From assembly GCA_010909165.1 (NCBI GenBank), contig VJWM01000063.1, positions 1,302,001 to 1,366,000 on the forward strand: a stretch of DNA of 64,000 nucleotides, given 5' to 3'. The notes below the pieces were generated by a model. That model did not search any database. It worked only from the letters and a program-made list of their open reading frames with translations, and was not told where the DNA came from. This stretch comes from Anthoceros angustus (taxonomy: Eukaryota; Streptophyta; Anthocerotopsida; Anthocerotales; Anthocerotaceae). Numbering within the stretch: position 1 is the stretch's first letter; each line of letters starts with the position of its first letter. The position numbers and the translations under genes are program-made. This document shows positions 33,710 to 44,620 of the stretch, piece by piece.

Positions 33710-34611
33710 TCAGATACCGTAAAATCGCCGATAGAATCGTCTAAACATACTATCACGCAATTGAGGCTCTGATGGTTTCTCGTGCTCCAAAGCTCCTGTG
33801 GCTAAAAGGGCTGCCACCCGCCGTTCCTCAGGGTCAAAGTATTCATCAACTTGAGCTTTGCTCAACCGCTGCCTCTCCTTAGCACGATGTCGAGCCATGA
33901 TTTCCTCTTCTTCGTCACTGTCCAACTCAGTTTTGACCCTAGGAAGTTGTGGCCCATTCAAACCGTTGACGTAAAATTGTTTCTCAATGCACTGAGCACG
34001 CAAGAACTCCCCCACGTTGTCGTTAAGCAAATACCAACATTCAGCTGTTGGTTCATCCCACTCCAGAATGCCAGTCCGCAAGCATGCAAATAGCTTGTAA
34101 AATGCCCTAGGGTAACCGATGGCATACCGTCCCGCCTTCTCCCGGTGAAAATGGCTGAGCCAGACTTTCAAACTGCGCACATCCGCTGGCTTCTCCTGCT
34201 GCTTGTACATCAAAAACCCTTCTTTGGGCCAGTGGTCAAAGATCTGATGCATAAACAAGTGATGCTCCAACTTTCGAAAGGCACCTTCACAATAACTTGT
34301 CCAAACAAAGTCATACTTTCATACCCCGCAAGCTCAAAGAGGTCCTTGTGGTCATATGGGAAGTTTTCAACTGAGCATGTTTCATGGTGTGACTCCATGT
34401 AAAGCAAGAAGGCCTGCAACTCCAGGAAGGTCTCCGGCCGTTCAGGCTTGCTAGGTTGATACTTAGTATCAAAGTGCGCCACTTGTCCTCCCACGGCGGT
34501 CGAAATTGCGGAACACAGCGATGCACCGCTGCGTTTTGCAAGTATGGTCCGCCTCGGATCCATGTTGTCCGGCCGCCATCGGGTTAGCGTGCCATGAGAA
34601 GTACCTTGCAC
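33710..34611 (-). CDS. Unknown ORF downstream of integrase, unit 1 (family A)
   Basis: Two overlapping minus-strand frames (34611-34210 and 34270-33710) joined by one frameshift. The conserved parts read KPERPETFLELQAFLLYMES, HHETCSVENFPYDHKDLFEL, HHLFMHQIFDHWPKEGFLMY, ECWYLLNDNVGEFLRAQCIE and an acidic tail DSDEEEEIMARHRAKERQRL. The same protein is found in unit 2 (42639-41841). It is not env-like (no membrane segment) and I do not recognise the fold. The position after integrase and the conservation in both units suggest an element-encoded accessory protein. Confidence 0.6.
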
Positions 34612-35011
34612 AAACCACCGTAGCAGTAGTCAATGACGCGGATTGGATGGCTCGGCGATCGTGCGGCTTGGTGATGATCCAGCGATTCGTCCTTAAGTCG
34701 CGGTGACCACCCCTACGGATGTGATGGTGGTGAGAGCTCGCAACCCCCCCGCCGTCGAGAGTAAATAGGTCTTCATCCTACTGCGTAGTGGAACTGGTTA
34801 GGCCGCTTTGCTCGGCTGCTGCAACCCATCATGATCCATGTTTTACTTACGAGGCTTTTGATTATCCCGCCTCCGCATGTGTTCGCTACCGCCACGCTTG
34901 ATACCTTCGCCCCTACGCTCCGCCTTCTCTACGGTGCTGTCTGATGAGCCGGGGCACGCGCAGTTTACCCTAAAAGGTCCTTTATCCTTCCTTGACCTCT
35001 TCGCGGCGGAG

Positions 35012-36589
35012 TCATCCAACCCCAGCCCTTGTGCTGAGTCGCGGAAAAGCACATTGATGATAGTACCATTCGCCATCGGGTATCACCGTGAGAGGGGGTC
35101 GTAGGCAAAACACATGATACCCCCAATTGCACTTGTTGCAAAGAATCATGAGCTTCGGGTCCGTGATGTGACCACAAAGTTTGCAAGGCAAGTCAATCGA
35201 TGGTTTCCATGCCTGTGGCTGAGTCCTCGTGTCCAAGTTCGGCAGGTGGCATGGTGCCAAGTGACGCATGTGTTCCTTGCAACGTCGTCCGTCCTGCCCT
35301 TCTAATTCGATGACACCCTGCTCACCCACATTCACCACCCACAAAATCAAGCGCCCAGTGCTTACATCCAACGTGCCTAATGGTCGGTGTTGTAAGTACA
35401 CAAAGTCCCCCACTTCAAATTTCCTCGCCTTGGGTTTCCACGAGCCACCTCGCGCAAAGGCATATCGGAGTTGGTCCCGATGTTGGGCAATGGCTAAGTT
35501 ATCCATGGCCATGGGAATAACCCGCTGAAACAACTTGGCGCGGTTCTGCAATTCTACGAAACACTCTTCTGGATTCTGTGCCCAATCTACTAGTTTAGAA
35601 TAGGCATCTGCCACGATATTTGGCATGACAGCATTCCGCCCAAACATGATGTAATATGGGCTGAAGTTGCCCAAAGCAGCCTGCACACTGATCCTATATC
35701 CTAGTGCAACATATGGGAACAGCTCATCCCAGCAGCTGGTCTCAACCTCAGTGCAATATTTGCGAAGAGCGTCCTTAAAAGTTTGCACTAACCGTTCTGC
35801 CAATCCGTCAGCTTGAGGATGATCCCGAGATGTGCGACGTTGATCTATCAAGCTTCGATCCAGCAACGCTTGGAATTCACCGCGGAACTCATTGCCTTGG
35901 TCCGTCAACACCTCCGCGCAACTTCCATATCTGCTGAGAACACACTGCAAAAATGCGCGGGCTGTATACGTGGAGCTTCTGATTGGGAGAAAGGCCAATT
36001 CCACCCACTTTGAAAAGTGCTCTATCATCAACATGCAATGCTTGTTGCCTTGCTTGGTCACTGGCAATTCAGGCATCAAGTCAAGTGACCATCGAAAAAA
36101 TAATCCCTTGATGGGCAGCGAATGTAGCACCACATCCTGGCTGTTGAACCTCGCCTTCACTGCATCGCATGCAGCACATCGCGCCACCACTTGCTCTACA
36201 TCTGCATACATACCTGACCAAAAGTATGTACTCTTCAACATGTGATGTGTTCTCTTGACGCCAAAATGCCCCAACATTTTGTGTACCTTGGTCACTAGTA
36301 GTCTTCGCTCCTCCACGGGCGGCACCTCCTTGCTCACCCCTCGATCAACCACATACACCTTGCCATCTTTGTATGTATAGCGAGCAATTAAATCGCTGCA
36401 CACGGAGGACATTGTGTCCACACCACCACATGCCCATCCCTTAATTTGAATGGCATGCTCGAGCTTCCATATGTCTCGACCTCCTTCGTTGATCCTTTGC
36501 TGGTTCAAGGACGGCATCGCCAAATACACTGGGCAAATGTTGCATGATCCAAGTCTTGTCTCGCCCCAATGATGTCTTCTGCCCCACAC
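35012..36589 (-). CDS. gypsy integrase with C-terminal PHD finger, unit 1
   Basis: One open frame of 525 codons. The HHCC zinc domain is HKMLGHFGVKRTHHML with CAAC. The DDE core has SLDLMPELP, VLTDQGNEFRGEF and the catalytic Glu in GLAERLVQTFKDALRKYC. The C-terminal beta domain follows (GDFVYLQHRPLGTLDVSTGR). From about residue 468 (35190-35045) a PHD finger reads CKLCGHITD, LMILCNKCNWGYHVFC, then WYYHQC. Seven of the eight C4HC3 zinc ligands are present; the seventh (Cys) is Tyr. Typical plant chromoviral integrases end in a chromodomain; here a PHD-type histone reader sits in that place, so I infer a role in target-site choice. Confidence 0.88.
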   Translation of the reverse strand: MWGRRHHWGETRLGSCNICPVYLAMPSLNQQRINEGGRDIWKLEHAIQIKGWACGGVDTMSSVCSDLIARYTYKDGKVYVVDRGVSKEVPPVEERRLLVTKVHKMLGHFGVKRTHHMLKSTYFWSGMYADVEQVVARCAACDAVKARFNSQDVVLHSLPIKGLFFRWSLDLMPELPVTKQGNKHCMLMIEHFSKWVELAFLPIRSSTYTARAFLQCVLSRYGSCAEVLTDQGNEFRGEFQALLDRSLIDQRRTSRDHPQADGLAERLVQTFKDALRKYCTEVETSCWDELFPYVALGYRISVQAALGNFSPYYIMFGRNAVMPNIVADAYSKLVDWAQNPEECFVELQNRAKLFQRVIPMAMDNLAIAQHRDQLRYAFARGGSWKPKARKFEVGDFVYLQHRPLGTLDVSTGRLILWVVNVGEQGVIELEGQDGRRCKEHMRHLAPCHLPNLDTRTQPQAWKPSIDLPCKLCGHITDPKLMILCNKCNWGYHVFCLRPPLTVIPDGEWYYHQCAFPRLSTRAGVG

Positions 36590-36598
36590 ATCGGGTTC

Positions 36599-36987
36599 CT
36601 ACTGAGCCCATCGGCATTGAGATGTACTTTTCGGTATGATGATTTGCATATCATACTCGGATAGCAAGAGCCCACCTAGCAAGCTTCCGCTTAGCTTCAT
36701 GTTGGTCATCGGCCCGGTGTAGTGGCGTGATCCGTGACCAATTGAAAACTTGACCAAATAGGTATACTCTAAAGTGGGACCGCCGGTGACAAGACCTCCC
36801 TTCATAAGGCGAATAATTGGCCTCCGTGTTGTATCTGCTGCATCGCCACAACCCGCTCTCTCCCTTCCTCGTCTGCTTGGGCAAGCACGGCGCCAATGCC
36901 TATAGCACTCCAATCCGTGTACAGGACGAAGGGCCTGTCGAAGTTGGGCCTCTTAAGCATTGGCCTCTCTGCCAACTGCTCTTTCAA
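36599..36987 (-). pseudogene. gypsy RNase H, unit 1
   Basis: Reads LKRPNFDRPFVLYTDWSAIG (catalytic Asp in TDWS) and AVLAQADEEGRERVV, then breaks frame. The downstream half (YLFGQVFNWS...HRADDQHEAK) is frameshifted. Unit 2 shows the intact order at 44532-44990. Confidence 0.82.
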
Positions 36988-37069
36988 CTCCTGCCACGCT
37001 TGCTCTTGCTCCTGCTCCCAGTGCCAATGAGTTTCCTTTTGAGTAGCTCATATAGTGGCTTGCAGGTTC

Positions 37070-37760
37070 TGCTCATGTCTCTTATAAACCGACGATAATA
37101 GTTCACGGTGAACGCCCTCAAGGCGGCCACATCCTTTAGTGCGGGCATGAGACTCATCGCCGCACTTTGGCCAATTGTGGCAGCACGCCTCCTGGCACAA
37201 TCTTGTGCCCTAGGTATTCTATCTCCCTATATGCGAACTTGCATTTCTTGTGGTGGGCCTTCAATCCAGATTTGGCCAAGCGTTGCAATAGCACCTCTAA
37301 GTGCTCAATGTGTTCCTCCAGGTTATTGCTGAACACCAGAATGTCATCGATGTAACACTTGACAAATGCCAGCCCTTGCAGTTCCAAGTCAGCCACGCGT
37401 TGAAAATATATGGATGCATTCTTCAATTTGAACGGCATGGTCTCCCATTCCCACAGCTGCTCTTTGCCCCAAAACGCTGTCTTGCACTTGTCCTGCTCCT
37501 CAATTACAATCTGATTGAACCCAAATCGAAAATCAAGGGTGGTGAAGTACTTGGCTTCACCAATAGCGTCAAAGATCTCATCAGGCGTGGGCATGGGATA
37601 CCGTTCCATGGGCGTTATTTCATTCAGAGCTCGGTAATCTGCACACATTCTCCTATCCTTCCATTCCCCACGTTCATCCTTCTTGAGTGGCAGCACGGTG
37701 GCTGCAGCATATTGCGATGTTGATTTCCTGATCAGCCCAGCCGCAGCTAGTTCCTTGCAC
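37070..37760 (-). pseudogene. gypsy reverse transcriptase, unit 1
   Basis: Open frame 37696-37154: LPLKKDERGEWKDRRMCADY, RALNEITPMERYPMPTPDEI, FTTLDFRFGFNQIVIEE and the catalytic FVKCYIDDILVFSNN (YIDD). It continues in another frame into the thumb (FLGLVNYYRRFI in unit 2). It is well preserved apart from frameshifts at both ends. Confidence 0.88.
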
Positions 37761-37777
37761 CGCTTGTCTACGATGTC

Positions 37778-39072
37778 TCATTCCATGGGACTCAGTTTGT
37801 GCCTTCTTCGAAACACAGGTTCATTGGTGGTAGTAGTGATCTTGAACTTGATACGATCATATCGCCCTAACTCGGCCCAACTGAACGCGAAGGTGCCACG
37901 ATTTCTGAGTAGCATGTCTCGGATCCTTTGCCGTTCAGCCGGTTGCAAATCTTCACATATTTGCCAATCATCGACCGGATTCTCATAGTTCCTTTCTTGT
38001 GGCGAGGTAACAGAGGCTGCTGTGTTGGCGGCACGTTCTTGCTTCTCCGACGCAGATGTAAGTTCATCTTTACAGATCGTCAGACGCTCCTCTCCATTCT
38101 CTCGACCCATGGCTATCTGTATAGCCAAGCCTGCAGTTATCAACCATTGCATGCAAGTTATGTCGAAAGCTTGCCCGATCAACCTGCATCGGGCCGATTC
38201 CGACACACCAGGCGTGTAAGTGCCACCTGCACCAAATCCCATGGCTTGTTCTCGCTCTGTTATCGTTGGCTCCCCTACTTCATTTCCCTTTGTGTCCAGC
38301 ACCATGCCTTCTCCCCCTTTCCTAAACGCATAAGATTGCACGGTCTTGACGAGTGTGGGCCACGCCCTTCTTGGCTTTCCCACCTCGTTCACTGGATAAT
38401 GGGGTACTTTATCTCCCTTGCATACCGGTTGTGGCAGTCGTCCCGAACCCAGAATGTCCTCGACATACGGTCTTGCATGAGCAGCGGTGATGCCTCGGGG
38501 TTGTCTGCGCCACATTGGTCCAGAAGCTTCGCACTCGATGTGCATATGAACCGGTCTGCACGGCATCCACAATAAATTCTTCTCCCAGCCGGTCTACGGG
38601 TTGCCCGTCTTGTTAGGACATCTTCACGTCATCGAACGCACCACACACGTTTCGGTAGGTACCCAGCGGGATGGGTTGGTCGCACTTCCTCGAAAATCCG
38701 GATGCCTTCCGCTGCTAGTTCCATGCCATTGCCTGAGCCACGGCCAGCTCTAGAAAAAGTCCTACATTCCCACCCTGCAATCAACATATCCACCTTGCAC
38801 CCAATGGCATAAATTTGACGCTTTCCTACCAACAAGATGTCTGCAGGCAACCGGCTTTGGCATCCCTTGACTGCTTCTCTGCTTATCAATGCGGAGTGTT
38901 CCCTTTGCATCCGCATGATTCTGGTCCTGGCTACCGCACGCGCCCTTTCATCCAGTTCGACACATGTGTATTTTTTTATCCGAATGCCGCTTCTCAACAC
39001 TGCCTCCAACCCGCTGTTGATCCCGGAGCAAGTTCCATGAGATGAATGCCCCGTCTTCCCACCTTCCACCAA
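37778..39072 (-). CDS. Cytosine-5 DNA methyltransferase domain in gypsy polyprotein, unit 1
   Basis: Two open frames, 39072-38629 and 38572-37778, with short frameshifts. In order: motif I CSGINSGLEAVLRSGI (start at 39030), the acidic cofactor residue in KKYTCVELDERARAV, motif IV MLIAGWECRTFSRAG with the catalytic-type Cys at codon 38766 (Pro of the usual PC is Glu), motif VI area lost by a frameshift (ENV is clear in unit 2), KGDKVPHYPVNEVGKPRRAW, then motifs IX-X PTITEREQAMGFGAGG and RCRLIGQAFDITCMQWL. Motif order is canonical, as in DNMT1/DNMT3 and unlike rearranged plant DRM. Similarity around motifs I and X is closest, by eye, to DNMT3. The same frame then leads into RT (DRIKFKITTTTNEPVFRRRH), so the domain is part of pol. 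Confidence 0.8.
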
Positions 39073-39189
39073 ATCACCTTACTGTTGACCCGCACAGCGA
39101 TTCAAAACCAGCGTTTGATCAACGGGCACTCGCGGGTTAAGGACAATCTAACCACTCCTGCGGAGATGTTCTCGTGTCAGCGCTTGCAT

Positions 39190-39770
39190 CAATTACCTTG
39201 TGTTCCTGACATACAGACAAGCATCCGTCTCTTCGCCATCCGGAATTTCCTCCCTCGTTAGTTCTTCGGTTTCTTCCCACACCTCAGCCCTGTGGACGCT
39301 TCCCGCTCCACATGCGGTCACTGCTAATGTGGTGCCTGTGTTTTCCCCAGTTCTCCTCATGCTAAGCGGATTCTGGCTGTGTGTGAGAAGTCCCCGTCTC
39401 GCCACCGCGGGCTGTAGAATGCCACCGAGTGCAGTGGATCTACTCCCATTGCTGGTCCATGTGTGCCGTCAGTGCCAAGCAGCACATCGTAGTTTCTTGC
39501 GTTGGACACCAAGCAATGAACTTCAAGGATCGTCGCGTCCTTGGTGCCTGGCTTGAGCTCTATGCGAACCGGATCCCTCGTGATCCCCATCACTTGCTCC
39601 TTGGTACCCACGGACGTGGTGATGCGTACCTCACATGGCCTCAATCAGCCATCGTCTGGTGCCATACACACGGACTGTATTGGATGCTCGTGTCCACCAA
39701 GACACATTCCGGGGCGAAACCATTCACGGTGACTTCTCGGCCTCGATTGTCCACCATGGCGACTCCCCCT
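39190..39770 (-). pseudogene. gypsy aspartic protease, unit 1
   Basis: Reads GFAPECVLVDTS (in unit 2 VLVDTGEHPVLLG), ITTSVGTKEQVMGITRDPVR, ILEVHCLVSNARNYDVLLGT. D-T-G/S followed by a YDVLLG flap-end motif identifies a retropepsin. It is frameshifted several times. Confidence 0.75.
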
Positions 39771-40583
39771 TTTCCCCGAGCCGCTGGTTTCAAATGTTCC
39801 CCGCATAGGCTGGTGAAACCAGACATCGCGTCAGCTTCTGTGGAGGCACATTTCATCCATGCCTGCATTGCCTGTTTGAATGGCTGCAGCTTCACTCCCA
39901 GATCACGCAGGCTGACCATGGGCACATCCATTGCCTTCTCCAGTAAGAGCTCCATATTGGGCGGCTTCCCTTCTGCGGAGTTCATGTGCTCAGGATCCTC
40001 CACCTGCTTGAAGGATCTGGGCATCTTGGGTTGACTCCTTGTCCCAATCTTTTTGCCTTTGACAGCTTCCCCCATATCAGCATCACCTTGGGTCACCCCC
40101 ACGGTCATCAACGCGTACACTTCTTGGTCCGAGTCGTACTCTTCCAGGGCAGCGTCGGGGCCCTTGATGTGTTTACACTCATCGCCAATTGCTCCTGCAA
40201 CCGGTGCACCTCACTGAGAAGCGCCTTCCGTGTGTAACCGATGGCCACTGTCGCCCACTCGCCTCCAACCCCTTTGGGTCCGAACTCGGGTGAGCTTGCC
40301 AACATCGCCTCCGTATGGCCCGTCTTGGCGCAGTCCTACACACCTCCTTTTCCTTGGCTCCACCGACGCCGAAACTCACATTCAAAGGCTTTGTGAACCC
40401 TCGCACCGCAGCATTTGTGATTTGTGTTGATTGCACTATTGGTGGCGCTCCTTGGCGGTGAAGTGTTCTCGCATTCGCCTTGTGTCGGTCACGATGGGAA
40501 CTCCTTCCTTGTGATCTTTCGTGATGTCTGCCTTTGTCCTTTGACAGGTTGTGTTCTTCCCAATACGCCTTGGTCACTGACAT
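39771..40583 (-). pseudogene. gypsy gag C-terminal part with zinc knuckles, unit 1
   Basis: Basic linker HHERSQGRSSHRDRHKANAR, then broken zinc knuckles (intact in unit 2 as CLRCRGSHKAFEC and CRTCAKTGHTEAAC), then EKAMDVPMVSLRDLGVKLQP leading to protease. Confidence 0.7.
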
Positions 40584-40589
40584 CTCCTC

Positions 40590-41073
40590 TCATGACTCTT
40601 CCAGCGCTCCGCCCCCGCCCTGTGGCGATCGGGCCACCTCCGGGTCCTGTCGGATCTCTTCCTGAAGCATCTCCGCCACTTCTCGAACCACATTCGGTGG
40701 AAACTGGGGTGTTGCCTTGGGTGAGTCCGTTTCCTCTTCTAACGTTTCCGGGGGTTTCTGGTCGGTTGCTTCTTCTGGCAGAGCTGCCCGATTCAACTCA
40801 CCTTCCTTGGCTGGATCTCCCTCCTTCGCGGGTGTCCCGTCCTCCGTATCCGTTGGGCTCTCCCATTTTCTTCCTCTTCCTTTGTCTCCTCTCCTTTCGC
40901 TCCTTCCGGTGCCGGGTTGACACTTCCAGGTGCCTCGTGTCTACCTTCTCCTCCTTAGCCGAACTCGCCTCGTACCACTCTGTCCCAAGTTCCTTGGCGC
41001 CTCTTCCCACTCCTGTGCATCTTCAATCAGCACCGCATCTTAGGGAGAGGCGTGAGTTTTTAGCATAGGACAT
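40590..41073 (-). pseudogene. gag N-terminal region, unit 1 (core deleted)
   Basis: Begins MSYAK at 41073, continues GTEWYEASSAKEEKVD and ALPEEATDQKPPETLEEETD. It joins the zinc-knuckle region without the helical gag core present in unit 2 (48401-49109), so unit 1 carries a gag deletion or a different gag leader. Confidence 0.65.
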
Positions 41074-41164
41074 TGTCGTTATGGTGTGTTTTGAGGAGAG
41101 TGTGTGAGGGTAAATTGAGGTTTAGAGGTGGACTCGATCAGAGAGGGTAAACACCAAAATGGCA

Positions 41165-41605
41165 AGCAAAACTCGCTTGCGTCTCGCAGCACACCCGCAC
41201 GATCGCCTTCCAAGCACTCTCACTGGTATCCTTCTCACTCCCAAAGCCCCACATCCACCGCCTACATGGAAACTGTATGGCTGTCCTGTCTACGAACAAA
41301 CATCAGCAATCCGTCTCTTCTCGCGGATTGCTGCCCCTTTTATCCTTTTCGCTCGGCACCGTGCACCACCAATCACGGGCAACTTGCTTGGGGCGCGCGA
41401 CGCCACCCGTGATCCCGGCGGAAACCATAATCTTGCCGTGATTACAGCTCGGCTCCTCAAGCTTGGCTGCCATTATGCCCGTTCATGGCGGGGTGGGTTT
41501 ATGCATACCCATCACCCCCCATGCCTATGCACATGAGCATGCGCTCACAATCATCCGCATGCACTCATAGGCATCGTATGTGTCAGCATCCTACTTGCCA
41601 TGACA
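41165..41605 (-). repeat. Family A LTR, middle copy (shared by units 1 and 2)
   Basis: 441 bp, nearly identical to the left copy and flanked by the same 83-bp inverted repeats. It serves as 5' LTR of unit 1 and 3' LTR of unit 2. Confidence 0.85.
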
Positions 41606-41840
41606 GCTGTCGCGCCATAGCTGCATAGTGGGCATGGCACTGATCGAGTCCACCTCTAAACCTCAATTTACCCTCACACACTCTCCTCAAAACACACCAT
41701 AACGACAATGTCCTATGCTAAGAAAAAAGAGAGGGGTAAACACCAAAATGGCCCCTCAAGTCGCCACCAATTGTGCGGCGTGGTAGCACTTGGGCATGTC
41801 GACATCAGAAATCGCCCGATAGAATCGTCTAAACATACTA

Positions 41841-42639
41841 TCACGCAATTGAGGCTCTGATGGTTTCTCGTGCTCCAAAGCTCTGGCTGGGGCGCCACCT
41901 GCCCTCGTGGTCAAAGTATTCATCAACTTGAGCTTTGCTCAACCGCTGCCTCTCCTTAGCACGATGTCGAGCCATGATTTCCTCTTCTTCGTCACTGTCC
42001 ACCTCAGTTTTGACCCTAGGAAGTTGTGGGCCATTCAAACCATTGACGTAAAATTGTTTCTCAATGCACTGAGCACGCAAGAACTCCCCCACGTTGTCGT
42101 TAAGCAAATACCAACATTCAGCTGTTGGTTCATCCCATTCCGTAATGCCATGCAAGCATAAAATGCCCTAGGGTAGCATGGCATACCGTCCCGCCTTCTC
42201 CCGTGAAAATGAGCTGACTTTCAAAGCTGCGCACATCCGCTGGCTTCTCCTGCTGCTTGTACATCAAAAACCCTTCTTTGGGCCAGTGGTCAAAGATCTG
42301 ATGCATAAACAAGTGATGCTCCAACTTTCGAAAGGCACCTTCACAATAACTTGTCCAAACAAAGGTCTGTCTGTTCATACCCCGCCCTGCAAGCTCAAAG
42401 AGGTCCTTGTGGTCATATGGGAAGTTTTCAACTGAGCATGTTTCATGGTGTGACTCCATGTACAGCAAGAAGGCCTGCAACTCCAGGAAGGTCTCCGGCC
42501 GTTCAGGCTTGCTAGGTTGATACTTCCGTATCAAAGGAGTGCGCCACTTGTCCTCCCACGGCCGGTCAGGAAATTGCGGAACACTGTGATGCAACCTGCG
42601 AAAGCACGTTTTGCAAGTATGGTCCGCCTCCAGATCCAT
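41841..42639 (-). pseudogene. Unknown ORF downstream of integrase, unit 2
   Basis: Minus-strand frames 42639-42130 and 42155-41841. Starts MDLEADHTCKTCFRRLHHSV, then the same KPERPETFLELQAFLLYMES and HHLFMHQIFDHWPKEGFLMY blocks as in unit 1. One frameshift lies near 42150. The N-terminal CKTC pair could belong to a zinc site, but no partner pair is evident. Confidence 0.6.
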
Positions 42640-43081
42640 GTTGTCCAGCGGCCTGCTGCCATCGGGTTAGCGTGCCATGAGAAGTACCTTGCACAAATCG
42701 CTCACCAGCGCCGTAGTCAATGACACGCGGATTGGATGGCTCAGCAGTCGTGCAGCTTGGTGATGATCCGCAGTTGCGCTGTCCTTAAGTCGCGAGCTGA
42801 CCACCCCTACAGCGTGACAGGAGTGGTGGTGAGAGCTCGCGCAACCAGCCCCGCCTGTCAATAAATCAATCGAGCCCCATCTTGGCCTGCTGGCCGGAGC
42901 TTAGCACCCGCACCGCACCTGCACAAACCCATCATGATCCATGTTTTACTTACGAGGCTTTGATTATCCCGCCTCCGCATGTGCGCCACACCGCCACGCT
43001 TGATACCTTCGCCCCACGCCCCGCCTTCTCTCACGGTGCTATCCGCCGAATGAGCCGACGGCTTTACGCACCGCTTTTACC

Positions 43082-44620
43082 CTAAAAGGTCCTTTTATCC
43101 TTCGATGCCTCTTCGGCGGCGCGGCAAATTCTTGAGCCGAGAAAAGCACATTGATGATAGTACCATTCACCATCGGTATCACCGTGAGAGGGGTCGAGGC
43201 AAAACACATGATACCCCAATTGCACTTGTTGCAAAGAATCATGAGCTTGGTCCGTGATGTGACCACAAAGTTTGCAAGGCAAGTCAATCGATGGTTTCCA
43301 TGCCCGTCGAGTCCTCGTGTCCAAGTTCGGGTGGCATGGTGCCAAGTGACGCATGTGTTCCTTGCAACGCCGTCCGTCCGCCTTCTAATTCGACACCGCT
43401 CACCCACATTCACCACCCACAAAATCAAGCGCCCAAGCTTATCCAACGTGCCTAATGGTGGTGTTGTAAATACACAAAGTCCCCACTTCAAATTTCCTCG
43501 CCTTGGGTTTCCATGAGCCACCTCGCGTAAAGGCATATCGAGTTGGTCCGATGTTGGGCAATGGCTAAGTTATCCATGGCCATGGGAATTACCATGAAAC
43601 AACTTGGCGCGATTTTGTAATTCTGAAACACTCTTGGATTACATGCCCCAATCTACTAGTTTAGAATAGGCTACAATATTTGGCATGACAGCATTCCGTC
43701 CAAACATGATGTAATATGGGCTGAAGTTGCCCAAAGCAGCCTGCACACGCGTGATCCTATATCCTAGTGCAACATATGGCAACAACTCATCCCGAATGGT
43801 CTCAACCTCGCAATATTTGCGAAGAGTCCTTGAAAGTTTGCACTAACCGCTCGCCAATCCGTCGACGAGGATGATCCCGAGATGTGCGGCGGTGATCTAT
43901 CAAGCTCGATCCAAGAACGCTTGGAATTCACCGCGAACTCATTGCCTTGGTCCGTCAACACCTCGCGCAACTTCTATCCGCCGAGAACACACTGCAAACG
44001 CCGTCTGTCGTGAGCTCGATTGGGAGAAAGGCCAATTCCACCCACTTTGAAAAGTGCTCTATCATCAACATGCAGTCCTTGTTGCCTTGCTTGGTCACTG
44101 GCAATTCAGGCATCAAAGTCAACTGACCATCGAAAAAATAATCCCTTGATGGGCGTGAATGTAGCACCACATCCCGGCCGTTGAACCTCGCCTTCATCGC
44201 ATCACATGCACATCGCGCCACCACTTGCTCTACATCTCGCATACGACCAAAAGTATGTACTCTTCAACATGTGATGTGTTCTCTTGACGCCAAAATGCCC
44301 CAACATTTTGTGTACCTTGGTCACTAGTAGTCTTCGCTCCTCCACGGGCGGCACCTCCTTGCTCACCCCTCGATCAACCACATACACCTTGCCATCTTTG
44401 TATGTATAGCGAGCAATTCGTCGCTGCAGCTTCTGGAGGGACATTGTGTCCACACCAGCCACATGCCCATCCCTTAACAGCTGAATGGCATGCTCGAGCT
44501 TCCATATGTCTCGACCTCCTTCTGACGGCTGTTAATCACTGCCCGGTTCCAAGGACAGCATCGCCAAATACACACTGGGCAAATGCTGCACAGATCCGAA
44601 GTCTTGTCTCGCCCCAATGA
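43082..44620 (-). pseudogene. gypsy integrase with PHD finger, unit 2
   Basis: Collinear with 35012-36589 but broken into several frames: HKMLGHFGVKRTHHML, MLMIEHFSKWVELAFLPI, VLTDQGNEF, and the PHD finger as LPCKLCGHITD and MILCNKCNWGIMCFA-type pieces (about 43354-43130). Most breaks fall at CAG/CTG sites of unit 1. Confidence 0.82.

Noticed and set aside
33710-34611. Possible env gene of an endogenous-retrovirus-like element
   Set aside because: No signal peptide, transmembrane segment or glycoprotein features were seen, so it is annotated as an unknown ORF.
37778-39072. Interpretation of the domain as a rearranged DRM methyltransferase
   Set aside because: Motifs run I-IV-VI-X in one direction, while DRM enzymes have the motif blocks permuted.
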